Shown in pieces: positions 17,086 through 26,626 of a DNA stretch of 64,000 nt. Every line of letters starts with the position of its first letter. The first letter of the stretch is position 1. Source of the DNA: an uncultured Hyphomonadaceae bacterium. Its GTDB lineage: Bacteria > Pseudomonadota > Alphaproteobacteria > Caulobacterales > Hyphomonadaceae. A program made the translations under genes and the position numbers. Location: positions 158,745 through 222,744 of the forward strand of contig CAJXOF010000006.1 in assembly GCA_913057945.1 (NCBI GenBank). Reading direction: 5' to 3'. The notes under the pieces are model-generated. The model did no database searches. It was not told the DNA's origin and worked only from the letters and a program-made list of their open reading frames with translations.

Positions 17086-17553
17086 TCAGGAGATGCCGTC
17101 ATTCGCGCGGCGGAATTCCGCCGGCGCGGTTACGGCGGATACCAGCGCGCCAAACATCCGGTCCGCCGACTGGATGGTCAGCGTGAAATTGTCCGGCACA
17201 TAGATCAGGCCTTCGACCTTGGTTTCCAGCATTTCCTCGATCTGCGAGCGGATCGAAATCTGGTCGCCGAAGCGGCGCGCCTTGCAGGACTGCCGCACGA
17301 CAGACCGGCCCCACATGGAGCAGACTTCAACGGCGGTAAGCTCGCAGCTATACTGACTTTCTTCCGGGTGCGGAGAGAGGTACATGGTGCCGGACATCAT
17401 GCACTCCCCATTGCGATAGGGTTTTGTCTGGAAGCTCCAGGTGCCGAGGACATCCGAAGGGTCTCCTTCAACTTTGCTGTCGGCATGGGCGGGTGCGCAG
17501 GCCAACAGGCCAGCAATCGCCATTGCCGCGAGACCGAATTTGCCTCGGACCAT
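17086..17553 (-). CDS. Small secreted cysteine-containing protein within the nad operon
   Basis: The protein has 155 residues with a cleavable signal peptide (MVRGKFGLAAMAIAGLLACA, cut near AHA-DS). The mature part begins with GTWSFQTKPYRNGECMMSG and contains four Cys (in GECMM, YSCEL, EVCSM and QSCKA), which could form two disulfides in the periplasm. Predicted strands suggest a small beta domain. The start at 17553 has AAGGAGAGG upstream; longer in-frame starts lack one. I do not recognise the family. It lies between nadA and nadB, only 3 bases before nadB. A role in NAD metabolism is not supported by anything except position. Confidence 0.72.
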   Translation of the reverse strand: MVRGKFGLAAMAIAGLLACAPAHADSKVEGDPSDVLGTWSFQTKPYRNGECMMSGTMYLSPHPEESQYSCELTAVEVCSMWGRSVVRQSCKARRFGDQISIRSQIEEMLETKVEGLIYVPDNFTLTIQSADRMFGALVSAVTAPAEFRRANDGIS

Positions 17554-17620
17554 CCTACCTCTCCTTGCGCCCAAAGACACATTACGCCGCTCCCCCGCGT
17601 TTGCACAACCTGTCTGGCTG

Positions 17621-18763
17621 CTAGACGACCATTTCGATCTCAAGTGGCTTCAAACCGGTCTTGAAGGCGAGCGGTTTGGCCATTTTCGGCAGGGCCATCA
17701 TCGCATCCAGAGCCTGTTTGGCACGGATGCGGACATCCTCGGGAATGAGCACCTCATATTCACCCGTGACCAGGCAGTCATAGATGTTTTCCAGCGTGAT
17801 GCGCTTCATGTGCGGACAGAGATTGCACGGACGGATGAAGTTCACACCCGGATTGGCCGAGGCAACATTGTCGCTCATCGAGCATTCCGTCAGCAGGACT
17901 ACCTTGTTCGGGCTTTCCTCGGCCACATAATTGGCGAGTGCGGAGGTCGAGCCGGCAAAGTCGGCTGCTTCCAGCACGTCCGGCGGGCATTCCGGGTGCG
18001 CCAGGATGACCACGCCCGGATGGGCCTCGCGCAATTGCTCGACATCATCGGCGCTGAACATCTCGTGCACTTCACACGCGCCCGGCCAGGTCATGACGCG
18101 GATGCCTGTCTGGGCGGCCACGTTTTTGGCAAGGTACTGGTCCGGCACGAGGATTACCGTGTCGGTGTTCCATTCCGCGGCAATGGCTTCAACAACTTGC
18201 GCTGCATTGGAACTGGTGCAGGTGATATGGCATTCGGCCTTCACCTCAGCGGTACAGTTCACATAGGTCACGATCGGGTAGTTCGGGAATTTCTCCTTGA
18301 TCAGGCGCACATCGGCGCCGGTGATCGAGGCGGCCAGCGAACAGCCTGCGCGCGTATCAGGGATAAGCACTGTCTTCTCCGGCGCGAGGATCTTGGAGGT
18401 CTCGGCCATGAAATGCACGCCGGCCTGCACGATGATGTCGGCGTCCACATTGGCGGCTTCACGGGCCAACTGGAGGCTGTCCCCGCGGAAATCGCCCACA
18501 AGCTGGAAAATGTCCGGCGTCATGTAATTGTGCGCGAGGATGACCGCGTTCTTCTCTTTCTTGAGACGATTGATCGCCGCCACGAGGGGGGCAATTGCGG
18601 GCCATTCCATCGGCGTGATGAAATCCTGAACGAGCGGGTAAAGCGCGTCCGTCTCCGCCTTCACGGCGTCATCATAGGAAAGACCACGCGCTTCAGCAGC
18701 AGATGCGCCGCGCAGCGGGGTCGGGGTGGGACAGCCGGGGCCTGAATCAATGAGACGTGCCAT
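17621..18763 (-). CDS. nadA: Quinolinate synthase
   Basis: NadA condenses iminoaspartate with dihydroxyacetone phosphate to give quinolinate and needs a [4Fe-4S] cluster held by three cysteines. The 380-residue protein shows ILAHNYMTPDIFQLVGDFRG, DIIVQAGVHFMAETSKIL, AGCSLAASIT, ECHITCTSSNA, and PCNLCPHMKRITLENI near the C-terminus. The ATG at 18763 has GAAGGAGG upstream. It is the first gene of nadA - secreted protein - nadB - nadC. A candidate operator overlaps its probable promoter, so the operon may be controlled by NAD status. Confidence 0.95.
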   Translation of the reverse strand: MARLIDSGPGCPTPTPLRGASAAEARGLSYDDAVKAETDALYPLVQDFITPMEWPAIAPLVAAINRLKKEKNAVILAHNYMTPDIFQLVGDFRGDSLQLAREAANVDADIIVQAGVHFMAETSKILAPEKTVLIPDTRAGCSLAASITGADVRLIKEKFPNYPIVTYVNCTAEVKAECHITCTSSNAAQVVEAIAAEWNTDTVILVPDQYLAKNVAAQTGIRVMTWPGACEVHEMFSADDVEQLREAHPGVVILAHPECPPDVLEAADFAGSTSALANYVAEESPNKVVLLTECSMSDNVASANPGVNFIRPCNLCPHMKRITLENIYDCLVTGEYEVLIPEDVRIRAKQALDAMMALPKMAKPLAFKTGLKPLEIEMVV

Positions 18764-18786
18764 GTTTTCCTCCTTCGCAGACCGAC

Positions 18787-18807
18787 TTATGCTCGATCTG
18801 AGTATAA
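18787..18807 (-). promoter_or_regulatory. Candidate operator before nadA
   Basis: An inverted repeat has arms TTATGCTC and GAGTATAA separated by 5 bases; seven of eight arm positions match. It ends about 24 bases before the nadA start, and its TATA-rich half (TATACT on the nadA strand) could be the -10 box. That position fits a repressor site. The regulator is unknown; NrtR- or NadQ-type regulators of NAD genes are possibilities, but I cannot assign one. Confidence 0.5.
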
Positions 18808-18964
18808 TATAGGTCCAAAATCTGGCGCTTCAAGGGGACTGGCCTCCAAACGTCAGGGATTCAGGTTGCTCGTACGACAGAAACTTGAAGCTTATGCGCA
18901 CTCTGAGCAAAAGGGATGTAACGCCTGTGAAAAGATCAGGCAAGCCAATTTTCGAGAAACCGCC

Positions 18965-20431
18965 TCAGCCCTCGTCGAACAGTTCCAGCGCTGCGGCGGT
19001 CATGGCTTCGACGCCGGTGGCGATGGTGGGGTCGTAGTCGGGGGCGAAGAAGGGCGAGTGCAGCGAAGGCAGGGGCAGGGAGCTGTCCTGGGACGCTTCA
19101 TAGCGCGACGGCTCCACCGCGCCGACCCAGAACAGGAGGCCCGGAATGTTCTCGTCGGTCCGGCCGAACTGGCTGAAATCCTCGCCGCCCATCACCGGAG
19201 GGACTTCCTTGACATTGTCCTTGCCGATTGTGTCGGCAATCGCGGTCATTGCCTTGTCCGCAAGGTCGGCATTGTTGAACAGGGATGGCGTATAGTCCTG
19301 TTCAACCTTGATTTCGGGCTCCGGCGCGCCGAAGGCTTCGGCCTGCGCCTTGGCGATGCGTTTGATGCCGTCGAGCAGCATCTTGCGGGTCGCATCATCG
19401 TAGGACCGCACGGTCAGGAGCAGCGTGGCTTCGTCCGAAATTATGTTGTGCTTGGCGCCGGCCTTGAACGAGCCGACCGTGACCACGGCGGAATCCTGCG
19501 GGTTCGTATTGCGGGATACGAGGCTCTGCAGGGCGACGACGATGTGCGATCCGATCAGCACCGGGTCGCGCGTGGTGTGCGGGTAGGCACCATGCCCGCC
19601 AACACCTTTGACCGTGATGTCCACGCTGTCGACATTCGCCATGGCATAGCCCTTGGTGTAGACGATTGTGCCCGCGGGCGCGGAGGCGGAAACGTGCAGG
19701 GCGAGATTGTAGTCGGGCTGCGGGAAGCGGCTGTAGAGCCCGTCGGCCAGCATGGCCTGGGCGCCAAGGCCGATCTCTTCGGCGGGCTGGGCGATCATGA
19801 CGAGCGTGCCGCTCCACTCATCCTTGCGGGCGACGAGCGCGCGCGCCGTACCGATCCAGCTGGTCATGTGGATGTCGTGACCACAGGCGTGCATGACCGG
19901 GCTCTCGACGCCGGTCCATGTGGTGGACCTGACTTCAGAGGCGAACGGAAAGCCGGTCTGGTCAGGCACGGGCAGGGCGTCCATGTCAGCGCGGATCATG
20001 AGTGTCGGGCCATCGCCATTGCGCAACACGCCGACCACGCCGTGTCCGCCCACGCCATCCTTTACGGCGCCGACATCCTTCATCGCCTTTGCGACGACCC
20101 AGTCCTGCCCGATGCCGGTGGTGACATCAAAGCCGAGATTTTCCAGTTCGGACGCCATCAGGGCGGCGGATTTCGCTTCCTTGAAGGAGAGTTCCGGATT
20201 GGCGTGCAGCTGCTTGTAGATCTCGATCAACTCGGCATCAGCCTGAGGCAGGTTTGCCGCCTCTGCGGACGCAGGTCCAACTTCCGCCGGCGCGGCCGGG
20301 GTTTCCGTCGTCTCGGAGGTGCCGGCGCCTGTGTCAGAGGTCAGGGTTTGGGGCGTTTCAGGGGCGTCATTTCCGTTCCCGCAGGCAGCGAGCGCGAGGG
20401 CGAGGGACGAGATGGCAACAGTGCGGAACAT
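18965..20431 (-). CDS. M20-family amidohydrolase lipoprotein
   Basis: This 488-residue enzyme begins with a lipoprotein signal (LALAACGN, Cys 17) and an Ala/Pro/Thr-rich linker of about 45 residues. It continues as an M20D amidohydrolase, related to N-acyl amino acid or hippurate hydrolases. Metal-site motifs are IRADMDALP, HACGHDIH, QPAEEIGLGA and the C-terminal GGEDFSQFG. It probably removes acyl groups from amino acids or peptides in the periplasm while anchored to a membrane. It is transcribed alone, with about 200 bases to nadA on one side and 150 to rpoZ on the other. Confidence 0.9.
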   Translation of the reverse strand: MFRTVAISSLALALAACGNGNDAPETPQTLTSDTGAGTSETTETPAAPAEVGPASAEAANLPQADAELIEIYKQLHANPELSFKEAKSAALMASELENLGFDVTTGIGQDWVVAKAMKDVGAVKDGVGGHGVVGVLRNGDGPTLMIRADMDALPVPDQTGFPFASEVRSTTWTGVESPVMHACGHDIHMTSWIGTARALVARKDEWSGTLVMIAQPAEEIGLGAQAMLADGLYSRFPQPDYNLALHVSASAPAGTIVYTKGYAMANVDSVDITVKGVGGHGAYPHTTRDPVLIGSHIVVALQSLVSRNTNPQDSAVVTVGSFKAGAKHNIISDEATLLLTVRSYDDATRKMLLDGIKRIAKAQAEAFGAPEPEIKVEQDYTPSLFNNADLADKAMTAIADTIGKDNVKEVPPVMGGEDFSQFGRTDENIPGLLFWVGAVEPSRYEASQDSSLPLPSLHSPFFAPDYDPTIATGVEAMTAAALELFDEG

Positions 20432-20529
20432 GGGAATTGGCCTCCGGCTGGGGTAAGAGGTCAGCGTAACGGCGTTTTCCGCGCTGCCAAGGGGGCTAAA
20501 ATGTCCTGCATTCTACGGCAATCGCTGGG

Positions 20530-20558
20530 TTGCGCCGGCGTGCTGCGCTGCATATAAG
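20530..20558 (+). promoter_or_regulatory. Probable promoter of the rpoZ operon
   Basis: TTGCGC (20530-20535) and TATAAG (20553-20558) are separated by 17 bases, the ideal spacing for the housekeeping sigma factor. They lie 27 bases before the rpoZ start, and an AAAGGAG ribosome site sits between. Confidence 0.6.
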
Positions 20559-20585
20559 GGGCGGTCCAAAGGAGATTATCTGCTC

Positions 20586-20936
20586 ATGGCCCGCGTTACT
20601 GTCGAAGATTGCGTCGAAAAGGTCCCGAATCGTTTCGAGCTCGTCCTGCTTGCCGCACACCGTTCCCGCATGATCCGCGAAGGTTCGCCGATCACCGTGG
20701 ACCGCGACAATGACAAGGATCCGGTTGTTTCGCTGCGCGAGATTGCTGACGAGTCGATCGATCTGAAAGTGGTCAAGGAAGCCCTCATCTCCAACCTGCA
20801 GGACATTCGTCCGGGCGAAGAGAACGAGCGCGAAGCCGACCGCGTGGCTCTGGAATCCGCACCTGCGGCCACCGAAGAAGACGTCATGCGCGCCTATCAG
20901 GCTGAGCTGGAGTCCGGACGGGACGACCGGCTGTAG
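20586..20936 (+). CDS. rpoZ: RNA polymerase omega subunit
   Basis: Omega helps RNA polymerase assembly and can form part of the ppGpp site. The 116-residue protein opens with [30 protein letters not shown], the usual omega N-terminus, and has the alphaproteobacterial [22 protein letters not shown] segment and an acidic tail. It is 8 bases upstream of the relA/spoT homologue, an arrangement conserved in many proteobacteria that links polymerase and stringent response. Confidence 0.95.
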   Translation: MARVTVEDCVEKVPNRFELVLLAAHRSRMIREGSPITVDRDNDKDPVVSLREIADESIDLKVVKEALISNLQDIRPGEENEREADRVALESAPAATEEDVMRAYQAELESGRDDRL

Positions 20937-20944
20937 GAGGCCAG

Positions 20945-23209
20945 ATGGACGGCAGCACCCTTTCCGCGACGGATGAAGGGGCTGGCGACACAGCTGGCAC
21001 AGAGCGACCGGCTGCGGAAAAGCCCGCGCCGCGTGAGGTGCTCACCCGAGAACAGCTGATTTCAAAAGTTCGGGCCTATCACCCACGGGTGAAATCCGAA
21101 CTGCTGGGCGCCGCCTACGATTTTGCGAAAAAGCATCATGGCGAACAGAAGCGCGACTCTGGCGATGCGTACTATTCGCATCCCGTAGAGGTCGCGAGCC
21201 TGCTCGCCGACGTCAAGCTGGACGAAATCACCATTGTCGCTGGCCTGCTGCATGATGTGGTTGAAGATACCGAGATTGATATTGGCGATGTCGAGGTGCG
21301 CTTCGGCGCCGACGTTGCTGAACTGGTCGATGGAGTCACCAAGCTCGACCAACTGGAATACAGCTCCAAGGAGCTGGCGCAGGCGGAGAACTTCCAGAAA
21401 TTCATTCTCGCAACAACGAGCGACATCCGCGTCCTGCTCGTGAAGCTGGCCGACCGGCTTCACAACATGCGCACGCTGCATTTCCGCAAGAAGGCTTCCA
21501 GCCGGGAGCGGACAGCCCGTGAGACGATGGATATCTATGGCCCACTCGCGCGGCGTGTGGGGCTCTACCAGATCGCCGCCGAGATGGAGGATTTGGCCTT
21601 CCAGGAGCTCAATCCCGAAGCGCGCCGTGCCATTCTTTACCGCCAGGAAGAACTGGCACTCGAAAATGCTGACGATCTCGAACGTATCCGGGGCGATCTT
21701 GAGCAATTGATGGACGTCTCCGGCATTCCTTGCCGCGTAAAGGGCCGCCGGAAACAGCCTTATTCCCTGTGGCGGAAGCTTGAGAAGAAATCGATTTCCT
21801 TCCGCGATGTGGCTGACCTGTTTGCCTTCCGCGTGATTGTCGAGACTGTCGAGGATTGTTACCGGGTGCTGGGAGAGGTTCACACGCTCTGGGCCTGTAT
21901 TCCTGACCGTTTCCGCGACTACATCTCCGTGCCGAAGCCGAACGGCTATGCGAGCCTCCACACGACCGTGCGGGCCTCCGGCAATCGGCGCGTCGAACTC
22001 CAGATCCGCACGGAAGAGATGGACCGGACCGCAGAATTCGGCGTGGCCGCACATTGGGGCTACAAGAACCGCTCCTATGGCTTCGACATCGACTCCGCAC
22101 GCGCCGCTGGCCTTGACCCATCCGCCAATCTGGAGGCGTTTGCAGAACTTCTTCAGGATGGCGGCGATCCGAGCGAGTTCATGGAGCACGCCAAGCTGGA
22201 AATGTACCGCGAACACGTCTTCGCGTTCACTCCAAAGGGCAAGCTGATCATCCTGCCAGCGGGCGCCATGCCGCTCGACTTTGCCTATGCGGTCCACTCG
22301 GCAGTGGGCGACACATGTGTCGGCGCCAAGATCAATGGTGAGGTCAAGCCGCTGCGCCGCCCGCTCAAGAATGGCGACGTGGTGGATATCATCCGGGGCA
22401 AGGCGCCTCACGCCATTCATGGTTGGGAGGCGCTGGCGATCACGGGCCGCGCTCGTTCAGCAATGCGCAAGCTGGTACGCGAGAAGGAAACGACCGAGTT
22501 CCGGCGCCTTGGCCAGGGCCTGATCAACATGGCCCTGCGCCGGGCGGGCATCGATCCGGTCGATGTGAAGATGAACCATACGGCGCGGCTCGCCGGGTTC
22601 GAAAACATGGAAGACATGGCCGAAGCGCTGGGCCGCGGCCGGATTTCGTCGAATGATGTGATTCTGGCGGCCTTTCCCGGCTACCGGCCGGAACGCGAAA
22701 GCGACCCGTCCAAGGTGCGCATGGACAGTGAGCACACGCCGCTAATGGTCTCCGGCGCCGATCTGTCGCCGGGCGTGACGCTGCATCTCGGAAATTGCTG
22801 TTGCCCGCTGCCGGGCGACCGGATCATGGGTGTGCACGAACCTGGCAAAGGCATCGTGGTTCATGTCGCCAGTTGTCCGAAACTGGCCGAATATGATGAC
22901 AAGCCCGAGCTTTGGGTCGACCTTCGCTGGACAGAGCTGGCCCGCACCGGCGCGGTCGCCATTGGTCGCATCCGCATCAATGCCTCGAACGAACGGGGTG
23001 TGCTGGCCAAGCTCTGCGCTGCCGTGGCCCAGGCCAGCGGCAACATCACCAGCATCCACACTGTGGATCGTCATGAGGACTTCACGGAAATTCTCATGGA
23101 AATTGAGGTTGAAGACCTCAAGCGCCTGACGCAGATACTGGCCGCGCTCCGGTCGATCGCGGTGGTCGACAGAGCTGTGCGCGACCAGGAGGGCGAAAAT
23201 GACGAATGA
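20945..23209 (+). CDS. Bifunctional (p)ppGpp synthetase/hydrolase (RelA/SpoT homologue)
   Basis: This 754-residue long RSH controls the stringent response. In order it has an HD hydrolase domain ([12 protein letters not shown], then LLHDVVEDT), a synthetase domain ([37 protein letters not shown]), a TGS domain ([17 protein letters not shown]), a conserved-cysteine region ([13 protein letters not shown]) and a C-terminal ACT domain ([16 protein letters not shown]). An intact HD motif means it can hydrolyse ppGpp, as the single RSH of most alphaproteobacteria does. The start follows a GTAGGAGG ribosome site. It overlaps pyrE by 11 bases. Whether to call it relA, spoT or rsh is a matter of convention. 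Confidence 0.94.
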   Translation: MDGSTLSATDEGAGDTAGTERPAAEKPAPREVLTREQLISKVRAYHPRVKSELLGAAYDFAKKHHGEQKRDSGDAYYSHPVEVASLLADVKLDEITIVAGLLHDVVEDTEIDIGDVEVRFGADVAELVDGVTKLDQLEYSSKELAQAENFQKFILATTSDIRVLLVKLADRLHNMRTLHFRKKASSRERTARETMDIYGPLARRVGLYQIAAEMEDLAFQELNPEARRAILYRQEELALENADDLERIRGDLEQLMDVSGIPCRVKGRRKQPYSLWRKLEKKSISFRDVADLFAFRVIVETVEDCYRVLGEVHTLWACIPDRFRDYISVPKPNGYASLHTTVRASGNRRVELQIRTEEMDRTAEFGVAAHWGYKNRSYGFDIDSARAAGLDPSANLEAFAELLQDGGDPSEFMEHAKLEMYREHVFAFTPKGKLIILPAGAMPLDFAYAVHSAVGDTCVGAKINGEVKPLRRPLKNGDVVDIIRGKAPHAIHGWEALAITGRARSAMRKLVREKETTEFRRLGQGLINMALRRAGIDPVDVKMNHTARLAGFENMEDMAEALGRGRISSNDVILAAFPGYRPERESDPSKVRMDSEHTPLMVSGADLSPGVTLHLGNCCCPLPGDRIMGVHEPGKGIVVHVASCPKLAEYDDKPELWVDLRWTELARTGAVAIGRIRINASNERGVLAKLCAAVAQASGNITSIHTVDRHEDFTEILMEIEVEDLKRLTQILAALRSIAVVDRAVRDQEGENDE

Positions 23210-23780
23210 TGATGTGTTGAATGTATTCCGCGAGGCCGGGGCTTTGCTGGAAGGTCACTTCATTCTGTCGTCTGGCCGCCGCAGCCCGGTCTTCCTCCAG
23301 AAGGCGCTCGTCTTTTCCCAGCCTGACCTGTCGGAAAAGCTGTGCAAGGCGCTGGCGGAAAAGCTCACCGCAGACTTCGGCAAGATTGATGTCGTGGCCG
23401 GTCCGGCTGTGGGCGGGATCATTCCCGGCTACGAATTGGCGCGCCAACTGGGCGCTCGGTCGATCTTTGCCGAACGCGTTGATGGCCAACTCCAGTTCCG
23501 CCGGGGCTTTTCGATTGCCGAGGGCGAGCGTGTGCTGATTGCCGAAGACATTGTGACTACGGGCCTTTCATTCCGGGAAACCGTCGAGGCGCTCGAAGCG
23601 CTTCCGGGCGACGTTGTGGGCGGCGCCTGCATCATTGACCGTTCGAATGGCCGCGCGGATGTCGGCTGCAAACTGGTTTCTCTCGCGGCTGTGGACTTCC
23701 CGGATTACGATCCGAACGATCTGCCGCCCGACCTGGCCGCGATGGAAGCCGTAAAACCCGGGTCGCGGGGCCTTGCCTGA
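23199..23780 (+). CDS. pyrE: Orotate phosphoribosyltransferase
   Basis: PyrE joins orotate to PRPP to give OMP in pyrimidine synthesis. The 193-residue protein has [18 protein letters not shown] near the N-terminus, [20 protein letters not shown], and the PRPP-binding motif [14 protein letters not shown]. It starts inside the 3' end of the RSH gene and shares one base with pdxJ. It belongs to the type of PyrE that lies next to stringent-response genes in alphaproteobacteria. Confidence 0.93.
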   Translation: MTNDDVLNVFREAGALLEGHFILSSGRRSPVFLQKALVFSQPDLSEKLCKALAEKLTADFGKIDVVAGPAVGGIIPGYELARQLGARSIFAERVDGQLQFRRGFSIAEGERVLIAEDIVTTGLSFRETVEALEALPGDVVGGACIIDRSNGRADVGCKLVSLAAVDFPDYDPNDLPPDLAAMEAVKPGSRGLA

Positions 23781-24523
23781 TGGCAGACCCGATCCGCCTT
23801 GGCGTGAACATCGATCACGTTGCCACGATCCGCAATGCGCGGGGCGGAGACCATCCCGACCCCATGCGCGCGGCGCAGATTGCGGCTGAAGCGGGCGCAG
23901 ACGGTATCACGATCCATCTGCGTGAAGACCGCCGCCATATTCGCGATGGCGACCTCGAAGCCATTCGCGCGGCCTCCAGCCTGCCCATCAATCTCGAAAT
24001 GGCGGCCACCGAAGAAATGACGGAGATTGCCTGCAAGTTCCGTCCGCATGCGGCCTGTATCGTGCCGGAAAAACGTGAGGAGCGTACGACGGAGGGCGGC
24101 CTGGACGTCGCCGGAATGCACAATCAAATTGCGCCAGTCGTTCGCCGTCTCAATGAGTCCGGCGCGCGGGTGTCGCTGTTTATCGAGCCGGACCCGGTTC
24201 AGATTGCCGTCGCTGAAGTGCTTCAGGCCCCCGTAGTAGAGCTCCATACCGGCAAGTATGCCGAGCTTTGGATCGAAGGCGGCGCTGAGGCGGCTGCGCC
24301 GGAACTGGAGCGGCTGAAGATTGCTGCGGTCGAAGCGCGCAAGCGGGGGGTCGAACCCCATGCCGGTCACGGCCTGACATTTGAGAATGTGGCGCCTGTT
24401 GCGGCGATCAAAGAACTCGCCGAACTGAACATCGGGCACTTCCTGATGGGTGAGGCGATCTTTATCGGGCTCAATGCGGCGATCAAGGAAATGCGCCGCC
24501 TGATGGATGAGGCGCGCGCATGA
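23780..24523 (+). CDS. pdxJ: Pyridoxine 5'-phosphate synthase
   Basis: PdxJ closes the pyridoxine ring from 1-deoxyxylulose 5-phosphate and 3-amino-2-oxopropyl phosphate (vitamin B6 synthesis). The 247-residue TIM barrel has the N-terminal [29 protein letters not shown], the catalytic Glu in [10 protein letters not shown], and C-terminal [10 protein letters not shown] and [11 protein letters not shown], all typical. It shares one base with pyrE and overlaps acpS by 4 bases. Confidence 0.95.
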   Translation: MADPIRLGVNIDHVATIRNARGGDHPDPMRAAQIAAEAGADGITIHLREDRRHIRDGDLEAIRAASSLPINLEMAATEEMTEIACKFRPHAACIVPEKREERTTEGGLDVAGMHNQIAPVVRRLNESGARVSLFIEPDPVQIAVAEVLQAPVVELHTGKYAELWIEGGAEAAAPELERLKIAAVEARKRGVEPHAGHGLTFENVAPVAAIKELAELNIGHFLMGEAIFIGLNAAIKEMRRLMDEARA

Positions 24524-24930
24524 TCATCGGTATCGGAAATGATCTCTGCAACATCGAACGCGTGCAAAAGACCCTCGCTCGCTTTGGCGAGCGGTTCGAG
24601 AAGCGTGTCTTTACCGATGTGGAGATCGCGCTGGCGCGTCGCCGTCGCCTGACGGCCGAAACCTATGCCAAGCGGTTTGCGGCCAAGGAAGCCTGCGCCA
24701 AGGCGCTGGGCACAGGCGTACCCCGGCGCGGCGTGCACTGGAAACATCTGGGCGTTATCAACCTGCCGACGGGCAAGCCGACCCTGGCGTTGACCGGTGG
24801 GGCGGCAGAGCGACTCGCGACCCTGATGCCGGATGGCCACGAAGCCGTCATCCATCTCACCATCACCGACGATTATCCCTGGGCCGAGGCTCACGTCATC
24901 ATCGAAGCCTTGCCAGTGAGACCGGCATGA
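24520..24930 (+). CDS. acpS: Holo-[acyl-carrier-protein] synthase
   Basis: AcpS moves phosphopantetheine from CoA to acyl carrier protein. The 136-residue protein has the two signatures that bind Mg and Co[12 protein letters not shown] at the N-terminus and [18 protein letters not shown] at about residue 48. It overlaps pdxJ and rnc by 4 bases each. Many alphaproteobacteria carry the signal peptidase gene lepB between acpS and rnc; here there is no space for it. Confidence 0.94.
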   Translation: MIIGIGNDLCNIERVQKTLARFGERFEKRVFTDVEIALARRRRLTAETYAKRFAAKEACAKALGTGVPRRGVHWKHLGVINLPTGKPTLALTGGAAERLATLMPDGHEAVIHLTITDDYPWAEAHVIIEALPVRPA

Positions 24931-25682
24931 ATTCGCCGCGACCCAAGCGCACCCGCCTGCGGGCGAAGGGAAAGAGCAGCCAGCCCTCGCTGACCGAAGC
25001 GGATATCAAGACGCTGGAATCCATTCTCGGCCATAAGTTCAAGAACCCTGAAATGCTGATCCGTGCCCTGACGCATCCGAGCGCTGTTGCGTCGGCGGAC
25101 TCGGTGAGACTGTCGAACCAGCGGCTCGAATTCCTCGGCGACCGGGTGCTCAATCTCGTGATCGCGGAGCGCCTGATCGACCGCCGTCGCATGGAGAGCG
25201 AAGGCGATCTTGCGCCGCGCCTGAACAGTTTCGTCCGCAAGGGCGCGTGTGCAGAGGCCATGCGCTATCTCGGGATCTCCCAATTCCTCATCATGTCGGA
25301 TGGTGAGATCGCTTCCGGCGGGCGCGAGCGCGAATCCACATTGGGCGATGCGTGCGAAGCCATTATCGGCGCAATCTATCAGGATGCCGGCCTGTCGACG
25401 GCCCGGAAATTCATTGAGAAAGGCTGGGCGCCGCAATTCGAGGCGGCCCCGGCCCAGACCAAGGACCCCAAGACGCTGCTGCAGGAATGGGCGCAGGGAC
25501 AAGGCCTGCCACTGCCGGATTATGACGTGCTCAGCCGGTCCGGCCCCGACCACGAGCCCACTTATGAAGTTGAGGTCAAAGTGGCCGACCGGGGCGCCGC
25601 TGTTGCCGCGGGCTCGTCAAAGCGCGATGCTGAGCGTAATGCTGCCGCCCTTCTCCTAGAAAGCCTGACCGGAACCCCATGA
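24927..25682 (+). CDS. rnc: Ribonuclease III
   Basis: RNase III cuts double-stranded RNA, including rRNA precursors. The 251-residue protein has the signature [18 protein letters not shown] (about 66-83), the second catalytic acidic cluster [19 protein letters not shown], and a C-terminal double-stranded RNA-binding domain ([18 protein letters not shown] to [15 protein letters not shown]). The first 22 residues are basic and variable. The usual catalytic residues (E of LEFLGD, and D/E of GDACEA) are intact. It is coupled to acpS upstream and era downstream. Confidence 0.95.
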   Translation: MNSPRPKRTRLRAKGKSSQPSLTEADIKTLESILGHKFKNPEMLIRALTHPSAVASADSVRLSNQRLEFLGDRVLNLVIAERLIDRRRMESEGDLAPRLNSFVRKGACAEAMRYLGISQFLIMSDGEIASGGRERESTLGDACEAIIGAIYQDAGLSTARKFIEKGWAPQFEAAPAQTKDPKTLLQEWAQGQGLPLPDYDVLSRSGPDHEPTYEVEVKVADRGAAVAAGSSKRDAERNAAALLLESLTGTP

Positions 25683-26626
25683 CAGACACCCCCATCACCC
25701 ATGCTGGATTTGCCGCCATTATCGGCGCGCCGAATGCGGGCAAGTCCACGCTGACCAATCGCCTGGTCGGAACCAAGGTGGCCATCGTCACGCACAAGGT
25801 GCAGACGACGCGCTTTCCGGTGCGCGGCGTGGCGCAGGTGGACGGCACGCAGATCGTGCTGGTCGACACGCCCGGTATCTTCGCAGCCAAGCGTCGGCTA
25901 GACCGTGCGATGGTCAAGGCGGCCTGGAGCGGCGCAGATGATGCGGACGCCATCGTCCATCTGATCGACGCCTCGGCCTGGGTGGCCGAACGCGAGAACC
26001 GGGTCGATGGCGCGCAGAAAAAGTCTCTGGAAGATGATCGCCGCGTGATCGAGCAGTTGAAGCAGAGCGGGCGCAAGGCCCTGCTCGCCTTGAACAAGAT
26101 CGATCTGTTCCCGCATGACCAGGTCCTGCCGATCATTGCGGAGTTGAACGAAACAGGCGTCTATGAGGAGGTCTTCATGATCTCCGCCGAAAATGGCGAA
26201 GGCGTCGAAGCGCTGGAAAAGGCGCTCGCAAAAAGAATGCCTGAAAGCCCGGCGCTCTATCCGCCGGACCAGATTGCAGACTTGCCGATGCGCCTGCTTG
26301 CTGCCGAAGTGACGCGCGAGAAACTGATGCTGCGCCTGCATCAGGAATTGCCCTACCAGCTGATGGTCGAGACCGAAGCCTGGGAAGAGAAAAAAGACGG
26401 CTCCGTCCGTGTGCAGCAAGTCGTGGTCGTCGGCCGCGAAAATCACAAATCCATGGTGCTCGGCAAGGGCGGCGCGGCGATCAAGGATGTCGGCCGAAAG
26501 GCTCGGGAAGAACTTTCTGAAATGCTCGGCCGCAAGGTCCATCTCTTCCTGTTCGTGAAGGTGGATGAACGCTGGCAGGAACGCCGCGAGAGTTACCAGG
26601 GACTCGGCCTGGAGTTTGATGTTTGA
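25679..26626 (+). CDS. era: GTPase Era
   Basis: Era is a GTPase that binds 16S rRNA and helps mature the 30S subunit. The 315-residue protein has G1 GAPNAGKST, G3 DTPG, G4 NKID, and a C-terminal KH domain (AVTREKLMLRLHQELPYQL, then KGGAAIKDVGRKAREEL). Membrane-associated and ribosome-associated forms are known in the family. It overlaps rnc by 4 bases and ends 3 bases inside recO, keeping the standard rnc-era-recO order. Confidence 0.95.
   Translation: MTDTPITHAGFAAIIGAPNAGKSTLTNRLVGTKVAIVTHKVQTTRFPVRGVAQVDGTQIVLVDTPGIFAAKRRLDRAMVKAAWSGADDADAIVHLIDASAWVAERENRVDGAQKKSLEDDRRVIEQLKQSGRKALLALNKIDLFPHDQVLPIIAELNETGVYEEVFMISAENGEGVEALEKALAKRMPESPALYPPDQIADLPMRLLAAEVTREKLMLRLHQELPYQLMVETEAWEEKKDGSVRVQQVVVVGRENHKSMVLGKGGAAIKDVGRKAREELSEMLGRKVHLFLFVKVDERWQERRESYQGLGLEFDV

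Noticed and set aside
16195..17664. Plus-strand frame of 489 codons opposite nadB and the secreted protein gene
   Set aside because: Antisense to clear NadB sequence; no motif.
17441..18745. Plus-strand frame of 434 codons opposite nadA
   Set aside because: Antisense to clear NadA sequence with its cysteine motifs; no motif of its own.
18866..20557. Plus-strand frame of 563 codons opposite the M20 amidohydrolase
   Set aside because: The minus-strand gene has lipobox, metal-site motifs and full length; the antisense frame is Gly/Arg-rich without structure.
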